A stretch of DNA of 64,000 nt from Geobacteraceae bacterium (GTDB taxonomy: Bacteria; Desulfobacterota; Desulfuromonadia; Geobacterales; Geobacteraceae). Below, one piece after another: positions 26,360 through 37,897 of this stretch. Position numbers and translations under genes: made by a program. Within the stretch, counting starts at the first letter, position 1. The number at the start of each line of letters is the position of its first letter. The notes under the pieces are model-generated. The model searched no databases. It was not told the DNA's origin and saw only the letters and a program-made list of their open reading frames with translations. Location of the stretch: NCBI GenBank assembly GCA_028683555.1, contig JAQUHN010000001.1:1-64000 (forward strand), read 5' to 3'.

Positions 26360-27334
26360 TCAGGGGTGATGATCATGGTGCTCGTGCGTACAGGTGCCAT
26401 GTTCATGTTCGTGATGGCCTTCCGCACGCGGCTGATGACGCAGATCTTTGATAAGCGGAGCGCCAGCGCAGAGCGTGCATTCCACCTGCAGGGTGGTATG
26501 GGTGATGTGGTGGTTGTCGTGGAGGTTTTTTTCGATGGCGCGAAGAACCTCCGCCTGTCTGTCCTTGTGGCTCGGGTCAATATCGATGTGTGCCGACAGG
26601 GCGATGATATGGGAGCAGATGGTCCAGATGTTCAGGTGATGTAGATCGCGAACACCGTCGATGCCCCGAATGGTGGCAGCCACGTCGGAAGTGTTGAGTC
26701 TGCGCGGAGTCCCTTCCAGGAGGATATGGATCGACTCGCGGAGTACCCGCCAAGCTCCCCAGAAAATAGCGCAGCCGATTACTATGGATACAATCGGGTC
26801 GAGGATGTACCAGCCGGTGAAATAGATGACTACCCCGGCGACGATAACCCCGACCGAGGTTGCTGCGTCGCCGATCACATGCAGAAAGGCGCTGTGCACG
26901 TTCAGGTCGTCATGGGAGTGCTGGTGAAGGGCCGAAGCGGCAAGGAGATTCATTACCAGGCCTATCGCGGCGATGATAAACATGGGGATGCTTTTGATAG
27001 GTTCCGGGGCGAGCAAGCGCTGCAAGGCTTCATAGAAAATGCCGATCGCCATGAGAAAAACCGTTGCACCATTGATGAAAGACGCAAACACCTCGGCCCG
27101 GTGCCAGCCGAAGGTGCGGGTGTCCGAGGCGGGGATAGCGGCGAGACGTATCGCTACCAGCGAAAGGACCAGGGCGAAAATGTCGAGAAAGACATGCGCC
27201 GCATCGGAGAGCAGGGCCAGGGAGTTGGTCCAGATACCGCCGACCACTTCTGCGATCAGAGTAAGTGCCGTTAGGGCGATCGCATACTTCAGGCGTCCCT
27301 CGATGCTTTTATCCAGCTGGCTGTTTTCGCTCAT
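26360..27334 (-). CDS. Cation diffusion facilitator (zinc or similar metal efflux)
   Basis: 324 residues with six membrane segments. Metal-site motifs are SDAAHVFLDIF (HxxxD) in segment II and LHVIGDAATS (HxxGD) in segment V. The cytoplasmic C-terminal domain ends in a His-rich tail (HHEHEHGTCTHEHHDHHP) that should bind metal. Such proteins export Zn2+, Co2+ or Cd2+ by proton antiport. The ATG at 27334 has AAGGA upstream; a GTG at 27355 is a longer option. It is divergent from trxB. Confidence 0.91.
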   Translation of the reverse strand: MSENSQLDKSIEGRLKYAIALTALTLIAEVVGGIWTNSLALLSDAAHVFLDIFALVLSLVAIRLAAIPASDTRTFGWHRAEVFASFINGATVFLMAIGIFYEALQRLLAPEPIKSIPMFIIAAIGLVMNLLAASALHQHSHDDLNVHSAFLHVIGDAATSVGVIVAGVVIYFTGWYILDPIVSIVIGCAIFWGAWRVLRESIHILLEGTPRRLNTSDVAATIRGIDGVRDLHHLNIWTICSHIIALSAHIDIDPSHKDRQAEVLRAIEKNLHDNHHITHTTLQVECTLCAGAPLIKDLRHQPRAEGHHEHEHGTCTHEHHDHHP

Positions 27335-27564
27335 GGGTTTCCCGTTCCTTGGCACGGTTAGATCGGTGATGGTGGGACAGGGAGCATGAGTAGGGTGGTG
27401 TCGATCCCATGAAGGAAAAGGGCGACCGCAGTAACGATTTCAGGCTGCCTGTTGTGATAGCGGAACTCTTTATGGAAAAAGTCTAGCAGACGGCCGGGGT
27501 CCGGTCAAATCCGGTTCGTCCCTCTCCGTACCGTTGCAATTTGGCGCATCTGCTGGTAACGTAG

Positions 27565-28542
<978 letters not shown>

Positions 28543-28572
28543 GGGCATCTTCAGCGGACCCGATGCACATGG

Positions 28573-28598
28573 GTGGCGTACGAAAAAACGCCACTTTT
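28573..28598 (+). terminator. Intrinsic terminator after trxB
   Basis: GTGGCGT at 28573-28579 pairs with ACGCCAC at 28588-28594, followed by TTTTCT. Confidence 0.7.
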
Positions 28599-28646
28599 CT
28601 GCTCTCAGACAGTGAATACGTCACGATTAATCAACTATTTAAATCG

Positions 28647-28675
28647 TTGACAGGAATTCCTGATGCTGTTACATT
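28647..28675 (+). promoter_or_regulatory. Sigma-70 type promoter upstream of hisZ-purA
   Basis: TTGACA at 28647-28652 and TACATT at 28670-28675 with a 17-base spacer that begins with the palindrome GGAATTCC. The start would be near 28682, giving a leader of about 75 bases to the GTG of hisZ. Confidence 0.65.
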
Positions 28676-28755
28676 CATCGTCTTTGAAGCATACCGGAAT
28701 TTAGTTCCGGTTGATCACACGAAGCCATGCAGTGCGCAGCAGAAAGAATCGAAAC

Positions 28756-31370
<2,615 letters not shown>

Positions 31371-31395
31371 AAAATGTCTGCTGCGAAAAAAATGC

Positions 31396-31424
31396 TTGAC
31401 CCAAATCACATGCTGTAGTATAAA
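31396..31424 (+). promoter_or_regulatory. Promoter of the tRNA-Lys/tRNA-Glu unit
   Basis: TTGACC at 31396-31401 and TATAAA at 31419-31424, 17 bases apart. The first tRNA begins 20 bases after the -10 box. Confidence 0.75.
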
Positions 31425-31443
31425 GTCTATCTCTTAACACAAC

Positions 31444-31519
31444 GAGCCGCTAGCTCAGTCGGTAGAGCACCTGACTTTTAATCAGGTGGTCGTTGGTTCG
31501 ACCCCAACGCGGCTCACCA
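31444..31519 (+). tRNA. tRNA-Lys (anticodon TTT), CCA encoded
   Basis: The acceptor arms GAGCCGC (31444-31450) and GCGGCTC (31509-31515) pair, followed by A and an encoded CCA. The anticodon stem CCTGA/TCAGG encloses loop CTTTTAA with TTT at 31477-31479. The T arm GTTGG-TTCGACC-CCAAC is canonical. A CAGGGGG...CCCCCTG hairpin (31527-31549) separates it from the next tRNA and may be a processing signal or partial terminator. Confidence 0.97.
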
Positions 31520-31556
31520 AAATAACCAGGGGGTTCTAAGAGCCCCCTGTTACTTC

Positions 31557-31634
31557 GTCCCCTTCGTCTAGCCCGGCCCAGGACACCGCCCTTTCACGGC
31601 GGCGACGGGGGTTCAAATCCCCCAGGGGACGCCA
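31557..31634 (+). tRNA. tRNA-Glu (anticodon TTC), CCA encoded
   Basis: The acceptor arms GTCCCCT (31557-31563) and AGGGGAC (31624-31630) pair, followed by G and an encoded CCA. The anticodon stem CCGCC/GGCGG encloses CTTTCAC with TTC at 31593-31595. The T arm GGGGGTTCAAATCCCCC is canonical. It shares the promoter at 31396-31424 and ends at the terminator at 31647-31684. Confidence 0.97.
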
Positions 31635-32408
31635 ACAGAATTTGTCGGGGCTGATCATCGTGTATGGTCAGCCCCTTTTTTTTTGCACAGATTTGTGTCA
31701 GGCCTGTTGTTTGTGCGTCTGGTTGGTGTCGAGCTAAGTGTTATGTGTGCCACTTAAGTGCTTGGCGAAAATGCGGCATTCTTTCCTTTCCTGCCTGAAG
31801 TGTTATGGTTTTTCCTGCCAATCTGGCACCTTTAGGTCTTCGCGTGGCCCCTGTCCTGAAATATTTCTCCTGGTAGTGTTCTATATTAGAACTGTGTTCT
31901 TTCCGATTACACCATAAAAAATCCTGTATACAGTGTTGAATCTACTCCTGTCAGGTTGCAGAAGAGAAAAGAGTCCCTAAATTGAACACAAGTGCATAGT
32001 GCTTGGGTCCAAAGGTCGTTGAAAAACCACGTTTTTTTGGTGGCATGTATATTGCTTTCACAAAACGATGTTTTGGTTTGATTTTTTTCGACAGGAAGGA
32101 GGTGTGAAACAATCCGGTGCAAAGATCCCGGCCGGAACGAGGATTTTCCTTATGCAGGCTTTATGATTGGTTCCCGGGAGACTGAACCCGGGCATGTCAC
32201 GGCACATTGGCAGCTTACTGGAATGCATTGCAGGATGAGGGGGGAAAGTTTTGCGCTGCCCCAGTGTCGGTCTTGAGGTGAAACCTCTGTAGGTGCTTTT
32301 CTGTTGTGTTTTTTGAGTCTCCCGTAAGTTGACTGCTCAGTATGGGTAGAAACCTTCAACTTTGAAGGAGCAACCTATTTATTAATTACCATGAGAAGGA
32401 GGAAAAGG
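31635..32408. other. Long leader/intergenic region before the porin gene
   Basis: About 770 bases. After the tRNA terminator I see a perfect palindrome CACTTAAGTG (31751-31760), flanked by two copies of AAGTGTTATG (near 31736 and 31797). There are also several GG-N10-GC spacings that only weakly match a -24/-12 promoter. No supported gene is present. The 71-residue minus-strand frame at 31907-32122 shows no ribosome site or family. Confidence 0.45.
31647..31684 (+). terminator. Intrinsic terminator after tRNA-Glu
   Basis: GGGGCTGA pairs with TCAGCCCC, followed by nine or more T residues. Confidence 0.9.
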
Positions 32409-33632
32409 ATGAAGAGAGCTAAAGTCAGTAGTGCGATTATTGGTTTGCTGGGTTTTGCCGCCCTGGTGTTGGTGGCGAGCACCCCTGCCAAGGCAGCTTT
32501 TGTTGTCGGTGGCGAAAACGGCTGGCAGATGAGCTACGACGGTATGATCAACGTGTTCATGGTCTATGATGCAAAGTCTCAGCTTGAGTACAAAAATGGC
32601 GACGTGAAAGTGGCATCTCCTTACAGCGAGTTGCAGTCATTCCGTATCCGTACCGGTCTCCTTCCGAGTATCTTTGCCTTCAATGTCAAGTCACCTACCA
32701 TCAACGGCGTTGACTACAGTGCAAGGATTGGTCTCTATCCGCAGATTCAGAACAACGGTACCAGGATTGGTCTCGGTACTTATGGCGACGGCGGTACCAG
32801 CATCGATATCCGTGAAGTGTTCTTCACCGCAGACGGTAAATTCGGTCAGTTCCTTGTCGGCCGTGCGCTGAACCTGTACGAAGGGAAAAACATCCTTACC
32901 GACATGACCCTGATCGGTAACGGCGTGCCCCTCAACATGACCGGCGGCGGGGTTGACCTCGGCCACATCGGTTATGGCTATACCTATACTTCTTTCGGAC
33001 CCCAGTTCCGTTACACCACCCCCGACATGAGCGGTTTCAAGGTTGCCTTCGCAATCTGTGACCCCAGCAACATAGGTGGTGCAACGGCAATCAATCAGCC
33101 GCGTTTTGAAACCGAACTTTCTTATGTGAAGGAATTCGGCAGCGTAAAGACCAGCAGCTGGCTTGCCGGTATGTTCCAGGAAGCAAAATTTAACGGTACC
33201 GGTCACAAAGTGACCACTATTGGCGGTGCTGGTGGTGTTCAGGCATGGGTTGGTCCGGTTGAGATGCTGGTTTCCGGATTTGGCGGCAAGGGCGTTGGTA
33301 TCCAGCTTACCCAGGTAGACGCTGCTGTGCTTGATGCTGCTGGGAAAGAGCGTGTTACCTATGGTGGCCTTGTCCATGCGACCTATACCATCGGCGCAGC
33401 AAAACTCGGCGTTCAGTATGGTATCAACTATGCTGACAAAACGGATGTTGATAGTCTGACAACCGGTTTTGACGGCATCAAGTCCAAGCAGGCCGTTACC
33501 GGTGGTTGCTATTACTCCATCAACAAGTACCTGACACTGGTAGGCGAGTATACCTGGGCACGTGACTCCTATTATGACAGCTCACGTCAAACCCAGAACA
33601 TTGTGTCTCTTGGTACCGTTTTCACCTGGTAA
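32409..33632 (+). CDS. Outer-membrane porin
   Basis: 407 residues. The signal peptide (KRAKVSSAIIGLLGFAALVLVASTPAKAAF) is probably cut after AKA. The mature part alternates amphipathic strands, is rich in G, Y and T, contains no CxxCH, and ends in aromatic W (GTVFTW). It looks like a 16- to 18-strand barrel. Codon use is strongly biased, like the dehydrogenase genes downstream, which suggests high expression. The ATG at 32409 has AAGGAGG immediately before it; an ATG at 32391 lies upstream of that ribosome site. A terminator follows. Confidence 0.86.
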   Translation: MKRAKVSSAIIGLLGFAALVLVASTPAKAAFVVGGENGWQMSYDGMINVFMVYDAKSQLEYKNGDVKVASPYSELQSFRIRTGLLPSIFAFNVKSPTINGVDYSARIGLYPQIQNNGTRIGLGTYGDGGTSIDIREVFFTADGKFGQFLVGRALNLYEGKNILTDMTLIGNGVPLNMTGGGVDLGHIGYGYTYTSFGPQFRYTTPDMSGFKVAFAICDPSNIGGATAINQPRFETELSYVKEFGSVKTSSWLAGMFQEAKFNGTGHKVTTIGGAGGVQAWVGPVEMLVSGFGGKGVGIQLTQVDAAVLDAAGKERVTYGGLVHATYTIGAAKLGVQYGINYADKTDVDSLTTGFDGIKSKQAVTGGCYYSINKYLTLVGEYTWARDSYYDSSRQTQNIVSLGTVFTW

Positions 33633-33663
33633 GAAGAAAAATTTTCTAGTGTGATTGCATTAT

Positions 33664-33695
33664 GGGGGCCTGTCAATCAGGCCCCTGTTTTTTTT
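33664..33695 (+). terminator. Intrinsic terminator after the porin gene
   Basis: GGGGGCCTG pairs with CAGGCCCC, followed by TG and a run of eight T residues. Confidence 0.88.
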
Positions 33696-33902
33696 GCCCC
33701 AAAAGCTACTATACAGCAGTTGCCGCGGCTGCACAAAGTTGTCATGAGCTGCTTTTGCTTTGACTTTCTGCGCTGTCTAGTGCTATACAAAACAGTCAGT
33801 AGTTTTAGGATAAATAGTGCTTTTCCGGCTTGCATCTGCCGCAATCCAGTTTCTCGAAATCTCACCTGATCAGCAGGTTACATCCTTCTTAAGGAGCGCG
33901 TA

Positions 33903-34760
33903 ATGAAAAATGACTCTGTAGGATTCCCGCTAAAAACCTCCGCTTGGGGGGTAATGTTCCTGATGTTGTTTTGCCTGGGAGCTACGGGTTGCTCAACGGT
34001 CAAATCGCTTGTTGTCAGCGATAAAGACAGGAAGGAACTTTTCAAATCTCGAGACCAGTACGTTCGGATCATTGATCAGGACAGCGTAAAGGGTGTTAAG
34101 GTAACGCCGAATAATCATCCTGTTTCGCTTGATGAGGAACAGGTGCGAATGGCGCTCAGCACTATCGAGTTCATGCTGCCTGGCCAAGACAAGTCGTTTC
34201 CGGTTTTCGAAAAGCCGGAACTTGATGTTCTCGAGAAATATATCAGCAGTGCATTGGCGCAAGCGGGGCCTGATGAGGATGTTACCTTTGGCGTGATCGG
34301 CGACTACCGTGCTGTTTACGGATTGGCGAAAGAACAGATGTATACCTCCGGCAGGGTGTTTTATCGTGATGGTAAGCTCAACATCATCTTCGGTGACATA
34401 CATGGAAAATACTGGGCCAATGCTGATCGACGCTTGTATCCGTTGGCGCCTGGTTCTCGCTTTAAGCCAGGGACTCACGTTTGGCGCCTGCTGAGTCAGC
34501 CTGATCAGGAATTTTATGCCGGTCCGGAAGGTGTGCGCAGCGACTGGATTGTCCTGGATCTTGCCTCAATGGAAGCTCGGGCTGCTTTAGGTGAAAAAGC
34601 TGCTGCTCAAAGTCCCGGCATGACAGGTGGTCAGCCCTTCTATGGGGCACAGAAAAGCATTGAGGAGCGTCTCGTGATTCTGAATGATCTGAAAAACAAA
34701 AAAATGATAACGGAAGAGGAGTATGAGAAGAAGCGTCTGGATATATTGAAGGATCTTTAG
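33903..34760 (+). CDS. Lipoprotein with C-terminal SHOCT-like domain
   Basis: 285 residues. The lipobox (A-T-G-C at about residue 30) marks a lipid-anchored envelope protein. The central part (about 75-225) has no family that I recognise. It contains FGVIGDYRAVYGLAKEQMYTSGRVFYRDGKLNIIFGDIHGKY. The last ~35 residues (RLVILNDLKNKKMITEEEYEKKRLDILKDL) match the short SHOCT helical motif used for oligomerisation. The ATG follows AAGGAG. It is monocistronic between terminators. Confidence 0.78.
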   Translation: MKNDSVGFPLKTSAWGVMFLMLFCLGATGCSTVKSLVVSDKDRKELFKSRDQYVRIIDQDSVKGVKVTPNNHPVSLDEEQVRMALSTIEFMLPGQDKSFPVFEKPELDVLEKYISSALAQAGPDEDVTFGVIGDYRAVYGLAKEQMYTSGRVFYRDGKLNIIFGDIHGKYWANADRRLYPLAPGSRFKPGTHVWRLLSQPDQEFYAGPEGVRSDWIVLDLASMEARAALGEKAAAQSPGMTGGQPFYGAQKSIEERLVILNDLKNKKMITEEEYEKKRLDILKDL

Positions 34761-35139
34761 TTCTCGTGCTGGACGCCGTTTCTTAAAATATTTTCATTGA
34801 ATATGAAGGTTTGCTATATGTCGGCCCAAGGAGTACTGAGTTGTTTTGTCGGTACATCTTGGGCCGCTCTTATTTTGTGACCAGCTCTAATTGGGGGCCG
34901 GTTTCGGTCCGGCCCTTTCTTGCCGACTTCCTTAACTATTCATAACCATTCGGAAATAATGCTAGATTTTTGGTTTTAAGTAATGTATACAGTATGAGGG
35001 AAAAAGAGAACACTGTTAGAAAAGTCCCGATCTTCGGGTGGTGTTAGACATCTCTTCTTCCCAGGGACGGGGTGGTAAACGATAATATACGGAACTTTTG
35101 GGCTTTGTGGTACCTAATGAAAGCAAAGGGGTTGCATAG
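34761..35139. other. Intergenic region with two hairpins and a possible 20-codon frame
   Basis: About 380 bases. A long hairpin (34822-34866) and an intrinsic terminator (34893-34920) lie in the left half. A 20-codon frame (34818-34880) spans the first hairpin. The right half leads to the sigma-54 activator gene; I see no strong promoter. Confidence 0.5.
34893..34920 (+). terminator. Intrinsic terminator
   Basis: GGGGGCCGG pairs with CCGGCCC around a TTTCGGT loop, followed by TTTCTT. Confidence 0.7.
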
Positions 35140-37086
35140 ATGACAGCTCAAGTCATTCATCTGATTGAGGAAGCCTGGAACAGGTATATTGCAAATGATG
35201 TTCTGGATGTCCATAAATTGCGGCCTGAGGTCGCCCACTCCTGGCAGAGGTGCCGGAATTTTAAAGTTGATCCGTATGAACAGCAAAACTTCGATTCTAA
35301 GGGCAGTGAATTAAAAGACGTACTGCAGGCTTCACAGCATTTGATCAAGATTGCCCGCCCATTTATTCATAATCTATATGGCTTCGTGAAGGGGTCCGGT
35401 TTTCAGGTGGTTCTTGCCGATAAGGAAGGTTTGATCGTCGAGGCTATTGGTGATCCTGAAATTATCAAAAAAACCAAGCAGATTCAGTTGTGTCCGGGAG
35501 GCAATTGGAGTGAAGCCGTTAAAGGCACAAATGCCATAGGTACGGCAATTTTTGAAAAAAAACCAATCCAGATATTTGCTCGAGAACACTTCTGTCAACC
35601 CCACCACTTTCTAACCTGCTCAGCGTCTCCCGTTTATGACCCCGAAGGCCAGATGGTCGGAGTGCTGGACATTACCGGAGACTATAAGGCATTCAATCCT
35701 CATACTCTCAGTATGGTTGTCGCTGCGGTTAGTGCGATAGAAAATCAACTGCGTCTACATAAGACAACCAGCAAACTTTATGTTTCCTATAAATTCTCTA
35801 ATACCCTTCTCGAAACCATTTCTGACGGAGTCATCGCAGTAGACACTAATGGTGTTATCACGCAACTGAATTCCTATGGCGGCAAGATTCTTGGCGCGGA
35901 TCCAAAGTTTTCCATCGGCAAGCATATCGCAACTGTGCTCAAGAAGCCTGCAGCAATCCTCCAGGTTTTGTCGACAGGCGTTGAGTACCGGGATCACGAA
36001 CTGTTCAATGAAGATACAGGAAAGAAAGTCAACCAATCGGTTTCCCCTTTGCGGGATGATACCGGGCGAACAATCGGTGTGCTTGGTATCCTGCGGGAGC
36101 ACAAAGAGAGGCAGGCGGGCAGAAGGAACGGCTCACTTACGGCCAAATATGTTTTAGACGATATTATTGGCGATAGTGAATCTGTGTTGGTTGCAAAAAA
36201 ATGGGCGAGGATTGCTGCCGGGAGCCCTTCAACTGTTCTTCTGACTGGAGAGAGTGGCACGGGTAAAGAGCTTTTTGCGCAGGCGATACATAATGGCAGT
36301 TCCCGCAAGGAGCGACCATTTATTGCTATAAATTGCGCCGCTTTGCCGGATACGTTGATTGAAAGTGAACTTTTTGGGTACGAGGAAGGTTCTTTTACCG
36401 GTTCCAAGAAAGGCGGTCAGGCCGGCAAGTTTGAGTTGGCGAACGGCGGTACGATCTTTCTTGATGAGATAGGCGATATCCCTCTTTATACGCAAGTCAA
36501 ACTGCTCCGTGTTATCCAGGAAAAGAAGATCTCTCGTATTGGTTCTTCCGGTGAAATAAATGTTGATATTCGAATTGTCGCGGCAACCCATAAGGATCTT
36601 AAGGAAGAGGTGCAAAAGGGGAATTTCAGGAAAGACCTTTATTATCGGTTGAATGTAATTACGATAAACATTGCCTCTCTTCGGGAGAGGATGGATGACC
36701 TTTCGCTTCTGGCCAAGCATTTCGTCCAAAAGTTATCCCTTAAGTTGGATAAGAAAAATATTACCGTAACGGATGATTTCCTCGACAAGCTGAAAACATA
36801 TAGTTGGCCGGGAAATATTCGAGAACTTGAGAACGCGATTGAGCGTGCGCTTAACATTTTGACGGATCACGGTGTGCTGGTTCCCGATTTGTTACATTTT
36901 GACAGCCCCGTTCCTGCAAAAATCGGTGAGCGGATTACGGAAGTGAAATCGTTGAAGGATATCGAAAAGGACGCAATTGTTCAGGCCTTGAATATTTATA
37001 AAGGAAATATTCTCAAGGTGTCTGCAAAGCTGGGTGTGGGGCGCAACACTCTTTATCGCAAGATTAAGGAATATGATATCAAGTAA
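35140..37086 (+). CDS. AcoR-type sigma-54-dependent transcriptional activator
   Basis: 648 residues. The N-terminal GAF domain (about 60-190) carries the AcoR-type W-x-E...GTNAIGTAI signature and CSASPVYDPEGQMVGVLDITG. A PAS-like domain follows (about 210-320). The AAA+ domain has Walker A GESGTGK at 370-376 and the Walker B-type FLDEIGD. The sigma-54 contact loop reads GSFTGS (417-422) and not the usual GAFTGA. The C-terminus is a Fis-type helix-turn-helix (GNILKVSAKLGVGRNTLYRKI). Such proteins hydrolyse ATP to open sigma-54 promoters in response to alcohol or acetoin metabolites. The ATG follows AAAGGGG. The -24/-12 promoter of the next gene is its obvious target. Confidence 0.93.
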   Translation: MTAQVIHLIEEAWNRYIANDVLDVHKLRPEVAHSWQRCRNFKVDPYEQQNFDSKGSELKDVLQASQHLIKIARPFIHNLYGFVKGSGFQVVLADKEGLIVEAIGDPEIIKKTKQIQLCPGGNWSEAVKGTNAIGTAIFEKKPIQIFAREHFCQPHHFLTCSASPVYDPEGQMVGVLDITGDYKAFNPHTLSMVVAAVSAIENQLRLHKTTSKLYVSYKFSNTLLETISDGVIAVDTNGVITQLNSYGGKILGADPKFSIGKHIATVLKKPAAILQVLSTGVEYRDHELFNEDTGKKVNQSVSPLRDDTGRTIGVLGILREHKERQAGRRNGSLTAKYVLDDIIGDSESVLVAKKWARIAAGSPSTVLLTGESGTGKELFAQAIHNGSSRKERPFIAINCAALPDTLIESELFGYEEGSFTGSKKGGQAGKFELANGGTIFLDEIGDIPLYTQVKLLRVIQEKKISRIGSSGEINVDIRIVAATHKDLKEEVQKGNFRKDLYYRLNVITINIASLRERMDDLSLLAKHFVQKLSLKLDKKNITVTDDFLDKLKTYSWPGNIRELENAIERALNILTDHGVLVPDLLHFDSPVPAKIGERITEVKSLKDIEKDAIVQALNIYKGNILKVSAKLGVGRNTLYRKIKEYDIK

Positions 37087-37526
37087 CTTTTTGTCCGGAG
37101 ATTGCGCCGTGTCGTCACCAGGGTGCGGCGTTGAGTGGGCTGTTTTCGTAATCAACTATTCTGAGAAATTATCGTTTTACAAACAAAAAACACATTCCTA
37201 TAAACACCCGAAAGAATAAAGTCAGTAGTTTTTGACTAGAGGTTGTGCGGGAGGGTGCCGGTTTCTTCCGGTCTTCACTACTAACCTTCCTTCAGCTTGG
37301 TTTCTTTTCTCACCTTACCTGTCCAAATTTAATGTCTAACGGAAAGCCCTGTCTTTGCGCGGGCTGGCTCTTTTTCGTGCTGATCAGTGCCGATTTTATC
37401 CGCTATGTGCTCTGCTGTGATGGTGCTGTTTGGTCTCAACTGGCTTGTAATGTGCGTTGCTGTGCAGTTGCTCCGGTGTGCGAATCGATAAAAACCGGCC
37501 CTGAAAAATATTAAATCAAGTGGTGC

Positions 37527-37554
37527 TTGACAGTCGATTTTTCCTCGGTATTCT
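37527..37554 (+). promoter_or_regulatory. Possible sigma-70 promoter upstream of the alcohol dehydrogenase
   Basis: TTGACA at 37527-37532 and TATTCT at 37549-37554, with a 16-base spacer. It is a second, upstream start for the same gene if real. Confidence 0.4.
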
Positions 37555-37708
37555 TAAAACGTTTTGGCGCAGCGGGAAGATGTCAGTGCTCTATAATCAA
37601 ACGTCATGTTCCAAAATGGATTGAGGTTCGTTACTCCTGAAAATGTGCGACTAGAGCTTTCCTTCCATAATCCGGGCAATTGCTGGAATCGAGATCAACG
37701 GCTGTAAC

Positions 37709-37724
37709 TGGCACCGGATTTGCA
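37709..37724 (+). promoter_or_regulatory. Sigma-54 (-24/-12) promoter of the alcohol dehydrogenase
   Basis: TGGCACCGGATTTGCA matches the consensus TGGCAC-N5-TTGCA at every fixed position, with GG and GC ten bases apart. It lies between the sigma-54 activator gene and the dehydrogenase. Transcription should begin near 37736. Confidence 0.88.
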
Positions 37725-37897
37725 GTAAGTAAAACACTTGTTTATTGAAATGGAAGATTTGTACAGAGAGGGGGTGGTAGTAAAGAGACGGGCATTGCAG
37801 TTTAGCTTTAGTTGTAGTAGGTTCATGTAGTCGCAGAAAATGGGTATTTGCCCAAATGTGTTTTGATGGAAAAAAATAAAATATGGAGGATTGACAA

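Larger units (their letters stand above)
37087..37897. other. Control region of the alcohol dehydrogenase gene
   Basis: About 810 bases without a supported gene. It holds a sigma-70 type promoter (37527-37554), a near-perfect sigma-54 promoter (37709-37724) and a leader of about 165 bases. A 12-mer GTCAGTAGTTTT at 37221 also occurs at 33795, ahead of the lipoprotein gene. Binding sites for the activator should lie 80-200 bases before 37709, but I could not single out a convincing palindrome. Confidence 0.55.

Noticed and set aside
31907-32122. 71-residue minus-strand frame before the porin
   Set aside because: No ribosome site and no recognisable composition or motif.
32195-32212. Possible sigma-54 promoter CGGCACATTGGCAGCT upstream of the porin
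   Set aside because: It has GG-N10-GC spacing, but the -12 part (CAGC) is poor and other equally weak matches occur nearby (for example near 31763 and 32188).
35754-36729. Several minus-strand frames of 115-166 residues opposite the sigma-54 activator
   Set aside because: Antisense to a full multidomain regulator; no independent support.
37245-37514. 89-residue plus-strand frame in the gap before the alcohol dehydrogenase
   Set aside because: Cys-rich but without ribosome site or domain. It lies in a control region with promoters.
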